From: UBA9926 sp913064795
GTDB lineage: Bacteria > Pseudomonadota > Gammaproteobacteria > Pseudomonadales > Azotimanducaceae
Length of the DNA: 64,000 nt
Reading direction: 5' to 3'
NCBI GenBank assembly: GCA_045560765.1
Contig: JBJKZD010000005.1
Span: 124,001 to 188,000 of the forward strand
Numbering within the stretch: position 1 is the stretch's first letter; every line of letters begins with the position of its first letter. Positions 7,084 through 17,329 of the stretch are shown piece by piece. Both the position numbers and the translations under genes were made by a program. The notes under the pieces were generated by a model that did not search any database, was not told where the DNA came from, and was given only the letters and a program-made list of their open reading frames with translations.

Positions 7084-9471
7084 CTAGGATCCAAATCGAT
7101 AACGAAGTTTGACAACAAATGAATCCGTGAGCGGATCTTGGTAGCTATTTGAAAAGATCGCCTGGAAGTCCTGACCATCGAGCAAACCCGCTTGATTTGA
7201 CTGCCGCGTATAGACTACAAATAGGTCCGAAAGCGGCGCGATTTCCCAGCGGTAACGCGCCTGAAGACTCACCTGAGAAACCGAAAAATCAGCCAATTCC
7301 GCGTCTAAATTTTCTGCACGCATTAGTTCACCAGGATTTTCCGGGATGCGATAAGCTTGCTGAGCTTTTGCTTTGACGCCCACCCACTGCAAAACAACCT
7401 TCATTTGCTGCTTGGCACTTAAAAAATATTCTAAACTGATACCTGGCGCTAACTGATCAGCATCAAATGTCGCCATGGTTGTGCCCTGACTATGGAGCAG
7501 CCAATCCTCCCGATCGAGATAGTTCAGCATCAAGTCCAGAGCAAGTCGATCATCTGGCCGCCAGCTCGCATACACTGAATAAACTCCGCTGTTACCACCC
7601 AAACCCTCCCCCATAAAGCCCACTTTACCGCCGAAGCTCAGCGGTTTAGAGCGATTAGAGGCCCACCCAACGCTGGCCATTTGAATCGGGTCAACGCGAT
7701 AACTCCCATTACCAAAACTATTGAGGTCTTCATAACTTCCAGCGAGCAAATCGACTCTCAGAACAAGCTCATTCAAATTATTCAGCACGCTTCGATTAGA
7801 GAGGAATATTCCCCCTTTGGTAAATAAATGTTCACCGTTTCTCTGAACAAACCCACGAACGTCGAATTGGTTGCTCTTCGCCCAGGACAGGTTAGAACGC
7901 GTTCGCGTATGGGCGGATCGAATTCTGAAATTATCATTGCGCTCAAGAAAGCCAAAATCATTGACGTCTACGCGATCGTCAAAAAACTCAATTCCAAGAC
8001 GCTGATTGACCCCTTGTCGAATCGCATATTCAAAATCAATAAAGCCGCCGAACCCACGATCAATGCCATCTTTGTCAGACGTGAATATCTGGGCATCGGT
8101 TTTGAGTTTTCCATCCGCGCTCAAATAGTGCGCATCAATGCCTTGCACCACTGCATCGCCGGCATCATTTAAGACCATTGTTGACAGTATCCCTACCGCC
8201 TTATAAGCACCACCTGGGGCATCTTCTAACAAGAATCGGGCGGCGCCATACTGGCTCCCTTGACCGATCACTTCTTCGGTCGAATCTGTCAGCCGGAACA
8301 TTGGGTCATCTTCGAATGCAGCAAGCACGCCATAGCGAAGTTGGCCATTCTGACCGGTCACTTTGGCTGCGCCAATTAGCTCGTTAGGCCGGATTTGATC
8401 TTTTGCCCGAATCGATTGACCTGTTGCAAGCGCCGGCAACACGGGTTTGCCACCAATCCTCCGAGTGTTGACCAGCGTGTAGGGCGAACCTTGAGAACCC
8501 ACGCCGCCGCCGCGGGTATCGGCTCGAGGCGATGCCGTAAACACTTCTTGTCCCTCTAGGAAAAACAGCCGCTTCTCGGGGAAAAAGGTTTCTGTGGCAG
8601 AGAGATTAATGACCACATCATCTGATTCTGCAATACCAAAATCGGGGTTGACGGTTGCGGTCAGTTGCAAATTAGTAGAGGGTCGCCAAAAGAAATCAGC
8701 ACCCACCCGATAATCCATCTCGGCATCGATGCGATCTTCACTGATCGCTGCAAAGGGGAAAATACTGAACTGCTGCTTTGGCTCAACGCCGTCGAGTTTC
8801 AACGGCTGTAATGCCGAGATAAAACGTGGGACGGTGTCTGGCAAAGCCGGCCAGCTCCAAAGTTCATCCCGATGCGCAACGAACCGCTCCATGTAAAAAC
8901 CAATTCGACGTGGACCCGATGTTCTTGGCATCGATACAATACCCCAAGGGATAAACATTTCAGCGATCCAACCCGTATCGGTCTCAGAGGTCGCACCAGA
9001 CCACGCACCATCCCAGTCACTGGAAAACTGCTTCTCGGGTAACAAGGTCCCATCCATCTGAGAATCACCCAGCGCAACCCCAAACCAATAGCCGTATCGA
9101 CCTTCGCCTGAGGTATCTAACACCATCCCCATGTAGTCTCGCTTAATGTTTCGATTGTCACGACTGGAAAGACGCGCAACGCGTGTTTCAGGGGGTTGCT
9201 TGACCGACACTCCCACGTAGAGGCCGCGCTCATTGAAAAAAAGACTGACTAAGGTCTGATACGCTGGGTCGACAAGGGTGTCTGGCTCAACCACCACAAA
9301 TTCATCAAATTGATCGAGGCCTGACCAGACTGCTTCATCGAGAACGCCATCGATTCTGATCTCGACATCATGTCGAGGAAGCTCAATCGTTTCCCCAGAA
9401 GGCAGTTCTACCTCTAGCCCAAAGGCAACCTGATGAATAATCAGGCTCATCAGAAAAAGTACTCGACTCAT
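7084..9471 (-). CDS. CBM9-like/DUF5916 outer-membrane protein
   Basis: 795 residues from ATG 9471, chosen because it follows AAGGAAGG and starts a signal peptide (SRVLFLMSLIIHQVAFG); the longest ORF would begin 37 codons earlier with no signal. Residues about 25-220 form a carbohydrate-binding family 9-like domain (RIDGVLDEAVW, VSLFFNERGLYVGV, GWIAEMFIPW). The rest is the DUF5916 region with alternating beta-strands ending in FVVKLRYRFGS, a terminal Phe-containing strand typical of outer-membrane barrels. Function of the family is not established; binding or uptake of a glycan or hydrophobic substrate is a guess. Confidence 0.85.
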   Translation of the reverse strand: MSRVLFLMSLIIHQVAFGLEVELPSGETIELPRHDVEIRIDGVLDEAVWSGLDQFDEFVVVEPDTLVDPAYQTLVSLFFNERGLYVGVSVKQPPETRVARLSSRDNRNIKRDYMGMVLDTSGEGRYGYWFGVALGDSQMDGTLLPEKQFSSDWDGAWSGATSETDTGWIAEMFIPWGIVSMPRTSGPRRIGFYMERFVAHRDELWSWPALPDTVPRFISALQPLKLDGVEPKQQFSIFPFAAISEDRIDAEMDYRVGADFFWRPSTNLQLTATVNPDFGIAESDDVVINLSATETFFPEKRLFFLEGQEVFTASPRADTRGGGVGSQGSPYTLVNTRRIGGKPVLPALATGQSIRAKDQIRPNELIGAAKVTGQNGQLRYGVLAAFEDDPMFRLTDSTEEVIGQGSQYGAARFLLEDAPGGAYKAVGILSTMVLNDAGDAVVQGIDAHYLSADGKLKTDAQIFTSDKDGIDRGFGGFIDFEYAIRQGVNQRLGIEFFDDRVDVNDFGFLERNDNFRIRSAHTRTRSNLSWAKSNQFDVRGFVQRNGEHLFTKGGIFLSNRSVLNNLNELVLRVDLLAGSYEDLNSFGNGSYRVDPIQMASVGWASNRSKPLSFGGKVGFMGEGLGGNSGVYSVYASWRPDDRLALDLMLNYLDREDWLLHSQGTTMATFDADQLAPGISLEYFLSAKQQMKVVLQWVGVKAKAQQAYRIPENPGELMRAENLDAELADFSVSQVSLQARYRWEIAPLSDLFVVYTRQSNQAGLLDGQDFQAIFSNSYQDPLTDSFVVKLRYRFGS

Positions 9472-9683
9472 TGGCCTTCCTTCTTTTCGGTCCGAGGGGC
9501 TAATACCGCCAGTCATTGAATCTACCACAACTGCTTCCCAGCCAAGTAGCCCTGTGACCCCCCTGAGCACATCGAAGAACAACTAAAAAGGCACCAACCA
9601 AAGCACCCGGAAATGCTTGTTTGAGTCGGAATGGTTCCAGTGCTTAAGGCGACCAGACAGAACCTGACACCATAAGGATTAAT

Positions 9684-11228
9684 TTATTCCTGCGCTGGGC
9701 CAGGAAAAGACTCCCTCAACACACGCTTAAGCACCTTCCCATTCGCGTTTCGAGGAATAACGTCGATAAAAGCGGCTCCCTTTGGCAGCTTAAAGCGGGC
9801 GAGCTTTCCGTCGCAGTAGTCTCTAATATCCGATTCCGAAAGCGATGCGGCATTGGTTACCACCACCGCAAAAGGACTCTCCCCCCACTTCTCGCTGGGC
9901 TGTCCGATCACTGCAACCTCGACAACATCGGGATGGGATAAAATGACGTTCTCAATTTCGGCGGGGTAGACGTTTTCTCCCCCTGAAATAATCATATCTT
10001 TGATGCGATCTTGGATATAAACGAATCCCTCGTCGTCGATCGAGGCGACATCACCAGTTCGCAACCAGCCGTCTTGGGTGATGGTTTCGGCGGTGGCCTC
10101 TGGCCGGTGCCAATACTCGATCATGATGTGACCACCTTTGACCCAGACCTCCCCCTGCTCTCCGGGCTCACAATCGGACCCTGACTCATCGACGACACGA
10201 ACTTCGGTATGAAAAAATGCCTTGCCAGTCGAACCGATCTTTTTGAGCGCATGCTCAGCGCTAATGACACAGGCCGGACCACAAGTCTCCGTCAAACCAT
10301 AGATTTGATGGATTTCAATGCCTCGGGCGGAATACTGCTCTATCAAACTGACCGGCAGCGGTGCTGCGCCACTTTGGATCCAGCGTAACTGATCATATTT
10401 CACCTGATCGAGCGGTACCTGCATCATAAAATTGAGCATCGCCGGGACCAAAAGTGATGCACTGATTCCCTCCTCTTGAATCACATGCCAAGCAGCGCTC
10501 GGATCAAACTCACGCATCACAACACTGGTAACACCACGATAAATATTGAGCGCTACGGGCGTCAGCGCTCCCACGTGAAAAAGCGGTAGAGCCACCAAGT
10601 AACGATCACCCTCGCGAAGATCGCAACTGGCTGCAAATGTCAGTAGCGCCCAAAAACTCGTGGTATGGGAATGCACAACACCTTTTGGCAGCCCCGTTGT
10701 CCCGGACGTGTACATGATATAGAGCAGGTCATCTCCACCTGCCGCAATCCCGGGTTCAGCCTCTGAGCCCGATGATCGAAACAGCTCGTAGTCGTCAGCA
10801 AATTCTAAACATTGCCCGCTACCCACCACCTGCAGCCAATTTCGAACGTCTGTTTTGTCACCCCGACTCTGCAAGTCAGCAACAACGCTCTCAAATTCGC
10901 TGCCAAAGATCAACGTTTCAGCACCGCTGTCTTTGATAATAAACTCGAGCTCGTCGGCAACAAGGCGCCAGTTAAGCGGCACCACAACACCACCAATTTT
11001 ACCAATCGCAACAAACGCTTCGATAAACTCTGCACTGTTCATTAGGCATAAACCGACCCGATCCCCATGACCCACACCGGTTGCGCTCAATTGGTTCGCA
11101 AGCTGATTAACTCGAACATTGAGTTCACCAAAACTAAGCCTCAGGCCTGTGCCACTGTCAACATAGGCTTCCCGATCGGGGCTGATGTCGGCACGGCGGG
11201 TCAAGAACGAACTGATATTCACATCCAA
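9684..11228 (-). CDS. Acyl-CoA ligase (AMP-forming), fatty/aryl acid type
   Basis: ANL superfamily adenylating enzyme, 514 residues from TTG 11228. Motifs in order: YIMYTSGTTGLPKG (P-loop A3), QIYGLTETCGP (A5), LRTGDVASIDDEGFVYIQDRIKDMI (A7-A8), and PRNANGKVLKRVL with the A10 lysine. It activates a carboxylic acid to its CoA thioester. TTG 11228 is supported by AGGAG seven bases upstream and gives a standard N-terminus; the upstream ATG (11306) would add 26 residues unlike the family. It lies next to an acyl-CoA dehydrogenase on the same strand, suggesting fatty or branched-acid catabolism. Confidence 0.9.
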   Translation of the reverse strand: MDVNISSFLTRRADISPDREAYVDSGTGLRLSFGELNVRVNQLANQLSATGVGHGDRVGLCLMNSAEFIEAFVAIGKIGGVVVPLNWRLVADELEFIIKDSGAETLIFGSEFESVVADLQSRGDKTDVRNWLQVVGSGQCLEFADDYELFRSSGSEAEPGIAAGGDDLLYIMYTSGTTGLPKGVVHSHTTSFWALLTFAASCDLREGDRYLVALPLFHVGALTPVALNIYRGVTSVVMREFDPSAAWHVIQEEGISASLLVPAMLNFMMQVPLDQVKYDQLRWIQSGAAPLPVSLIEQYSARGIEIHQIYGLTETCGPACVISAEHALKKIGSTGKAFFHTEVRVVDESGSDCEPGEQGEVWVKGGHIMIEYWHRPEATAETITQDGWLRTGDVASIDDEGFVYIQDRIKDMIISGGENVYPAEIENVILSHPDVVEVAVIGQPSEKWGESPFAVVVTNAASLSESDIRDYCDGKLARFKLPKGAAFIDVIPRNANGKVLKRVLRESFPGPAQE

Positions 11229-11320
11229 GGGCTTTCTCCTGTTTTTTGTTCTGGTAATCGCTGCGGGTATTCTAAAATCAATTGGCTCTTTCTGATCTAT
11301 CGACAATTGTTGAGCAATAA

Positions 11321-11390
11321 TGGCTTGTTAAACATGGCTTGTTAAACACGGCTCGTTAATCCGGTCATGTTAATCGCGGCGTCATAATGA
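11321..11390. repeat. Degenerate tandem array, period exactly 14 bp, 5 units
   Basis: Units start at 11321, 11335, 11349, 11363 and 11377. The first two are identical (tggcttgttaaaca), later ones drift (cggctcgttaatcc, ggtcatgttaatcg, cggcgtcataatga) but keep register. It lies 93-162 bp upstream of the acyl-CoA ligase start. With the 13-bp array it fills much of the 11229-11542 gap, which has no gene. Confidence 0.8.
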
Positions 11391-11486
11391 CAACTTGATC
11401 ATCGTGACCATCAGTTGATCAGGCGTTCTCCTAGAAAGGCTCGAAGGGCCCTTTCATCCCGAAATTCTCCAAGGCCTATCTCATCT

Positions 11487-11525
11487 ATTGCGTTCGATTA
11501 TTGCGTTCGATGAACCCGTTGAACT
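11487..11525. repeat. Short 13-bp direct repeat
   Basis: attgcgttcgatt (11487-11499) followed at once by attgcgttcgatg (11500-11512), with a weak third unit sharing the cgtt core. It lies 18 bp beyond the stop of the acyl-CoA dehydrogenase at 11543. Confidence 0.65.
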
Positions 11526-11542
11526 CCCAAAATTTTTGGAAA

Positions 11543-12691
11543 TCAAACGATACTGCGAGAAATCAACTCTTTCATAATCTCGCTGGTACCACCATAAATT
11601 CTTTGTATCCTCGCATCAAGAAAAGCACGTGAGATCGGATACTCGCTCATATAACCATAACCCCCATGCAGCTGAACGCATTGATCGGCGATGCGTCCCT
11701 GCATTTCACTGGCCGCTAATTTCAGCATCGAAGCTTCAGCACTGGTCAGGGTCCCCTCGATAAAACTTACGGTGTATTTCTCAGCCATCGCCCTGCAAAG
11801 CTCAATCTCTGTCTTCATTTCAGCCAATTTGTAGCGAGTGTTCTGAAAACCAGCAACGGGTTGGCCAAACGCCATGCGCTCGCTGACATAATCAACGGTC
11901 AAGTCAAAGGCACCTTGAGCAGCACCCACACACCCGACCCCAAGAATCAGCCGTTCTCTGGGAAGTTCGTTCATCATGTTGATAAACCCTTGCCCTTCAC
12001 CCCCTAGGACATCGAGCGCGGAGACCTCGAGGTCATCAAAAAAAAGCTCGGAGGTGTCTCCACTATGGAGGCCCATCTTGTCCAAATTTCGACCTCTAAC
12101 AAAGCCTGAGGCATGACAATCGACGGTAAACAACGTCATCCCTTTGGCGCCCTGATTGGGATCTGTTTTGGTAGCAAGCACAATGAGATCGCAATGCTGC
12201 CCGTTGGTGATAAAGGTCTTCTGCCCGTTTATCCGATAGACATCCCCGGATTTTACAGCCTGGGTTTTGATCCGCTGTAAATCGCTGCCAGCACTCGGCT
12301 CGGTCATCCCAATGGCGCCGACGATATCACCGGACACCATACCGGGCAGGAAACGCTGCCTTTGATCTTCACTACCTAGGTTTAGAATGTAAGGTGCAAC
12401 AATATCTGAATGCACCGATAAACCGCTGGCTAACGCGCCAAATCCCGCTCTCGACACCTCGTCAATCACGACACAACTGAGCTCGAACGACACACCATAC
12501 CCACCGTATTCCAAGGGCATATCGACACACAAAAAACCTTGCTCGCCGAACTGTCGCCATAGCGATCTTGGCCAAATGCCTGCTTTCTCCCAACCTTCGT
12601 AATGGGGTGCGACTTCTTCGGCCAAAAAACGCCGAAGGTTATCGATGAAAAGTTGCTTCTCCTGCCCATCAAGCTGCATTGGTTGATTCAT
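11543..12691 (-). CDS. Acyl-CoA dehydrogenase
   Basis: 382 residues, FAD-dependent alpha,beta-dehydrogenation of acyl-CoA thioesters. Shows the N-terminal helical domain, GAIGMTEPSAGSDLQRIKT (FAD/substrate beta-domain signature), INGQKTFITNG, and near the C-terminus LHGGYGYMSEYPISRAFLDARIQRIYGGTSEI, where the Glu of GGTSEIM matches the catalytic base position of the short-chain family. GAGGA precedes the ATG. It is same-strand with the acyl-CoA ligase 3' of it, consistent with a ligase-dehydrogenase pair. Chain length of the substrate is not evident. Confidence 0.92.
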   Translation of the reverse strand: MNQPMQLDGQEKQLFIDNLRRFLAEEVAPHYEGWEKAGIWPRSLWRQFGEQGFLCVDMPLEYGGYGVSFELSCVVIDEVSRAGFGALASGLSVHSDIVAPYILNLGSEDQRQRFLPGMVSGDIVGAIGMTEPSAGSDLQRIKTQAVKSGDVYRINGQKTFITNGQHCDLIVLATKTDPNQGAKGMTLFTVDCHASGFVRGRNLDKMGLHSGDTSELFFDDLEVSALDVLGGEGQGFINMMNELPRERLILGVGCVGAAQGAFDLTVDYVSERMAFGQPVAGFQNTRYKLAEMKTEIELCRAMAEKYTVSFIEGTLTSAEASMLKLAASEMQGRIADQCVQLHGGYGYMSEYPISRAFLDARIQRIYGGTSEIMKELISRSIV

Positions 12692-12952
12692 ACTGTCCTC
12701 GCCAAGTTGAAAGTCCGATTATACGCAATAGCAATGAGGCGGGTCTAACCTGATGCCGTTTAGATCACGGCACCTTGTAAGACGCAGAGAGTCAGCGCAG
12801 AATGATAAAAAAACGTTTTACGGAAAAACCCATTTAGGACGCAGCTCAGCCATCCTAGGACGTCAAATTTTGGTGGCTCGCTAAGGGGACTTCTCAACAC
12901 CCGAAGAGCGCAATCAGTGCGTCAAAAAGGCCCGCCCAGAGAGGCTTCAGAT

Positions 12953-15094
12953 ATGGCGAAAATCGATCTCATTACACCAGCAGCGGGGAGCCGTTTGGTC
13001 GTAGCAGGAAAGCAATCCCTGGTTTTCGGACAGCCCCCCGAAGTGCTCAAAGGGATGAAGCGCTGTGGGCACGAAAAATTTACCGGACTTGTCCTCATCG
13101 ACACTCGAGAACGTGATGGATCTCTTATGAATCACGTGGAGTTTTTGCTTTATCACTTTCTGTTTAACCTGAATGGCCACGCATCCGGAGAAAAAATTGC
13201 ACTCATCGGCGACCTTCAAGCGATCCGGCAACTCAAGCGCTTGCTTAAAATCACTTTGCTTGGCCCCGACGCCTCTCAGCTAGAACAGTGGGGCAACGCC
13301 GAATCGGGTCAAGAGTGGCTGGCCGTTTCAGACCGCTCAGCGCTGAGAGGGTTAAATGGACAACGCCTTAGTGTGGACGATTTATTCAAGGACTATCCCT
13401 TTGTAGCAGGCGAGGTTGACCTGGGATTTCTCCGGGTTGAGCACACAGGATTCGACCAATATCGGGTTATACATCAAGCCGAAACCCTCGAATTGGATCT
13501 GAGCCAAGACCTTAGAATCACCCCGAGCTATGACACCCTCAAAGATCACAGCGCCTCCGAACTTTCTAAGTTTTCCCTTGAGGTCCTAGGCGGCGCCTCT
13601 GGCTTTTCACCAAACGAACCCTGCACCGGACTCGCGCTCACCCATAATGGAGAATACTTGCTGATTGATTCAATTCCATTTCTGGATGAGCATCTCATGG
13701 CCCGGGGGATCTCAAAAAACCAAATTTCAGCCTGCTTTTTAACCCATATCCATGACGATCACTGCGCCTTGTTTCCCTTGATGCAAACCGCCCATCGCAT
13801 CGAGATTATTACCCATCGAACCATTTTCGAAATGGCAATGGAAAAACTCGCCCTGGGCTTAGGGTGGGAAGAAAGTGTCATTCGCGAGCATTTTGTCCAT
13901 GTCGACATCCAGCCTGGTCAGCCACTCAATTTTTTTGGCCTCATTATAGAAGCCCACTACACGGTGCACAGCATCCCGACCATCGGTGCAACTTTCAGCG
14001 TTAAAGAGGGAAACACGGTTCGAAAAATTTGTGTCGTTGCAGATAATCACTCACTTAAACAAATCCGCGCGCTTTCAGATGCCGGGCTCGTTAGGCCATC
14101 AACCCTAACAGGCATTAGTAGGCTTTATGAGGAGCCCTATGAGCTCTTGATTGCCGATGGGGGAGCCGGCGCATTGCACGGCGATCCGGCGGAGTTTGCA
14201 ACGTCACCCGCGGACCGAATCGTTTTTGTTCATATCGATGAGTTGCCTCCTGAATTTTCGGCCACTTTCTCGGTTGCTCGAGCGGGAAAGCGGTTTACCC
14301 TGATTGAGGGGGACCTGAGCCTTTACTCTATGCTCATATTCCATTATCTCGAGCTTTGGATCGGCGACCGGGCTCCGAACCGGTGGATCCGCAGCCTAGT
14401 AAGCAATTCAGAAGTCCTTCGCTACAACCTCGACGATGTCATTTTAGTGCAAGGCCAAGAATCCAAAAATTATGTCTATCTGATTCTTACAGGGTATTGC
14501 GAAGTCATTCACCACGATGGCAATCAATTAAACTCGGTCGCTGTACTTCAGGCCGGTGATCTGCTCGGAGAAATGGCGGTACTCACCGATCTTGGGGTAA
14601 GAAATGCCTCCATCGTCGCAAAAACGCCTGTTGCGGTTTGTCGGCTCTCAGAGGACACCTTTACAGCGCTTGCAGACGATGAAGGATTTAGGGCGGAGCT
14701 AAAAAACCGCTGGACACTCAGACCTTTGATCAAAAGTTTGCCGCAATTTACTGCGGTCAGCTCGACAGTCATCGAAAAAATAGCGGCCATCGCAGTGCTT
14801 AAGACCATGACCGTGGGGGAAACCATGACCCTCACCGAGGATGCCATGCTTTTTAAGTTGGAAGGTGACATAGAAAGTTCGGATTCAACCCTGAGGAACG
14901 CACAAGCACTGGGCTTTCGCCCTTTTCAGACTGCCCTCTGCGGAGACATTCAGGCAGCCACGCCCTCGAGATTCTTGGCCATCAAGCGCGATGCTTTTGA
15001 AACCATGCGGCTTGCTTGTCCCCAGCTGAACTACCAACTAAGAAAGTTTTATGCTCAGACCGATCAATCCCCAGCTTGGCAACTCAACATTTGA
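12953..15094 (+). CDS. Metallo-beta-lactamase-fold hydrolase fused to a cyclic-nucleotide-binding domain
   Basis: 713 residues from ATG 12953 (AGAGG eight bases upstream). Residues 1 to about 190 are an unassigned N-terminal region. An MBL hydrolase follows, with LTHIHDDHCAL (H-x-H-x-D-H) near residue 264, then HSIPTIGATFS and ICVVADNHS supplying further metal ligands. A cyclic-nucleotide-binding domain occupies about residues 480-620: LILTGYCEVI and GDLLGEMAVL...VRNASIVA, retaining the Glu and Arg that hold cyclic nucleotide phosphate and ribose in CAP-like domains. A short tail follows. No membrane segment. It may be a nucleotide-gated hydrolase; the substrate is unknown. Monocistronic. Confidence 0.8.
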   Translation: MAKIDLITPAAGSRLVVAGKQSLVFGQPPEVLKGMKRCGHEKFTGLVLIDTRERDGSLMNHVEFLLYHFLFNLNGHASGEKIALIGDLQAIRQLKRLLKITLLGPDASQLEQWGNAESGQEWLAVSDRSALRGLNGQRLSVDDLFKDYPFVAGEVDLGFLRVEHTGFDQYRVIHQAETLELDLSQDLRITPSYDTLKDHSASELSKFSLEVLGGASGFSPNEPCTGLALTHNGEYLLIDSIPFLDEHLMARGISKNQISACFLTHIHDDHCALFPLMQTAHRIEIITHRTIFEMAMEKLALGLGWEESVIREHFVHVDIQPGQPLNFFGLIIEAHYTVHSIPTIGATFSVKEGNTVRKICVVADNHSLKQIRALSDAGLVRPSTLTGISRLYEEPYELLIADGGAGALHGDPAEFATSPADRIVFVHIDELPPEFSATFSVARAGKRFTLIEGDLSLYSMLIFHYLELWIGDRAPNRWIRSLVSNSEVLRYNLDDVILVQGQESKNYVYLILTGYCEVIHHDGNQLNSVAVLQAGDLLGEMAVLTDLGVRNASIVAKTPVAVCRLSEDTFTALADDEGFRAELKNRWTLRPLIKSLPQFTAVSSTVIEKIAAIAVLKTMTVGETMTLTEDAMLFKLEGDIESSDSTLRNAQALGFRPFQTALCGDIQAATPSRFLAIKRDAFETMRLACPQLNYQLRKFYAQTDQSPAWQLNI

Positions 15095-15139
15095 GCTGAG
15101 ACACTTCTCCAATCCCTAACCTAACCCTGCTGACTGCCA

Positions 15140-16745
15140 CTAGGGAGCGAATGACAGATCCTCTTTCAGTCTTTGACGAACGTTCTCGAGCTCAGCGATT
15201 CGCGTGGATTCATCCCACAACATCTCCTGCGCCATGACTTCGCTCATCCGAATCATTCCCGCGTCTGTCATCAATGGATTGGTCCAAGGGGTTCTGATCC
15301 GCCGATAGACGACGTCCTCCAAATGTCGCGCCTGCTCGAACCGCACACTCCACCGAACTTCCCCTTCGACGACCATCGCCCCCGGCACAACCAAAACATG
15401 ACCCAATTCGATGACTTTCGGCGCTTCGTTGCCATAGCGTTGTATGAGGCAATTTATAAGCCCCGGGGATAAATTCGAGGACGCGCAAAGATCGCCCTCC
15501 AAAGCCTTTAGCGTTTTACGTTCACAGCCCCCGGGCAGGAATTTCGGTGCGGCATCCTTTAAACCCGGTGAATAGAAATCTTTCCCTATCAATCGCTCAC
15601 CAACACGCTCGGCCATTTTTCGATAGCCAGTCAACTTCCCGCCCGCGATCGTTATCAAGCCGCTGGCGCTTTCCCAAATTTCGTCTTTTCTCGAAATCTC
15701 AGATGTTTTTTGTGCCTCGGCCGCAACAAGCGGCCTCAATCCTGCCCAGCTGCCTAAACAGTCCGAAGGAGCTAAAGCGGTTCCAAAATAACGATTGACA
15801 GCATTGAGTAAATAGCTGACCTCGTCTGTTTGGACCCTTGGCCAGGTCAACTCATCCTCTCTATAAGCAGAATCGGTCGTACCAACATAAACTGTGTCTT
15901 GCTTGGGGATCACGAAAATGGGACGACCATCGCTTGCGACCAGCAAGGCACTCTGCTGAATATCAAGATGAGCCCGGGAAATAACGACATGGACACCCTT
16001 GCTGAGCATCAGTTTTTTGGGCGCCACGCCATCTAAATCCAAAATTGACTGTACCCATGGCCCGGCCGCATTGACCACTTTGTGTGCCTGGATATCAAGC
16101 AGTTCACCCGATTCTTGATCCTTAGCCCGGACACCAATGACTTGCTCACCATCTCGCAATAAGTCTTCAACCGACAGATAGTTCAGCGCTTGGCCGCCGA
16201 GCGCCTGCCCTGCGCGCACGTTTGCGATGACCAGCCTCGCGTCGTCCGTCAGGTATTCCCGATACATAATGCCAAAGGGATATTGCGCTGCGTCGAGAGA
16301 AGGCTCAATTTCCCGCAACCCCCGCGCCCCAAAGTTTTCGGTGCCGATCTTTCTTCCTCACTTTCCCCAAAAACTCATAAATCATCACGCCAACGAGGTA
16401 TTTCAAAAACAACCAGCTATTGGCGGCGATGAGCAACAAATCGGTTGGCTCTGCTAGGTGAGGCGCAATTTCAGCGATGCGCTGACGTTCTAGGGCCGCT
16501 TCGCGAACCAACTGCCACTGCCCTTGCTGCAAGTAACGGATACCGCCATGAACCAGCTTGGTCGACCGACTCGAGGTTCCGCTCGCAAAATCCCGAGCCT
16601 CGACAAGCAGCACACGCTGGCCAGACAGACACATCTCTCGAAAAATTCCCGCGCCAGTGATACCGCCACCAATGATGACCAAATCAAACTGTGTTTTGCT
16701 GCACATCGCCAAGGATTGACGTCGGTCCATAGCGTCATCTTGCAT
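15140..16745 (-). pseudogene. glpD: Aerobic glycerol-3-phosphate dehydrogenase, frameshifted
   Basis: The FAD-dependent enzyme is present in two frames. The N-part (from ATG 16745) has DLVIIGGGITGAGI and SSRSTKLVHGGIRYLQQG, typical of GlpD, and ends out of frame after KLWGAG. The C-part begins LREIEPSLD at about 16318 and continues through KVVNAAGPWVQ, YVGTTD, WAGLRPLV and the C-terminal helical domain to 15140. The break is at a run of five G on the coding strand (16323-16319); losing one G restores a single chain of normal length (about 535). This is either a recent inactivating mutation or a homopolymer sequencing error. Divergent from the GNAT gene. Confidence 0.85.
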
Positions 16746-16765
16746 AGTTGAGCTATCCTTGAGCG

Positions 16766-17272
16766 ATGAAATTCACAATCGAAACTGCGAAAGTGCAGCA
16801 ATTGCCGGCCATTGCAGACCTGGCCACAGAAATATGGAACGAGCATTACCTAGGGATTATCAGTCAGCCTCAAATCGACTATATGCTCGAGAAAGATTAT
16901 AACCTTGATGCGCTTCAAAAGGATGTCGATCTTGGCACGATCTTCCTCGTCGCCACCCAAAAGAAGCAACCCATCGGCTTTGCGGCCTTTAAATCACTCA
17001 GCAGCGAAACCCTTAAGTTGGAAAAACTCTATTTACTGAACGCCTATCAAGGCCAAGGTATTGGGGCAGCTTTGCTCAAACAGGTCGAGACTGTGGCCCT
17101 AGCGCGAGGAGCTCGCGACATTATCCTCTTCGTCAATAAACACAATCGTCTGGCCATCTCAGCCTATTGCCGCGCGGGTTACGTTCATTTCGACTCGGTG
17201 CTCGAATCTATCGGCGAAGGTTTCTTTGTCGATGATTTCATACTACGAAAAACGCTAGGACTGAGTCATTGA
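16766..17272 (+). CDS. GNAT family N-acetyltransferase
   Basis: 168 residues, one GNAT domain. The acetyl-CoA pyrophosphate loop is seen as LEKLYLLNAYQGQGIGAALLKQVE (Q-x-x-G-x-G/A), preceded by the IGFAAFKSL strand and followed by DIILFVNKHNRLAISAYCRAGY, the usual strand 6/7 and tail. Substrate unknown. It starts 20 bp from the divergent glpD start, so the two share a short promoter region. Confidence 0.85.
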   Translation: MKFTIETAKVQQLPAIADLATEIWNEHYLGIISQPQIDYMLEKDYNLDALQKDVDLGTIFLVATQKKQPIGFAAFKSLSSETLKLEKLYLLNAYQGQGIGAALLKQVETVALARGARDIILFVNKHNRLAISAYCRAGYVHFDSVLESIGEGFFVDDFILRKTLGLSH

Positions 17273-17329
17273 GTCACTCCAACTCTTTCACCCAGTCCCT
17301 TTATAATCACTTAACAACAAGGAAAACCC

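Noticed and set aside
16305..16745. Two separate genes for the glpD halves
   Set aside because: Each half is one part of a single known enzyme, joined by correcting one G in a homopolymer.
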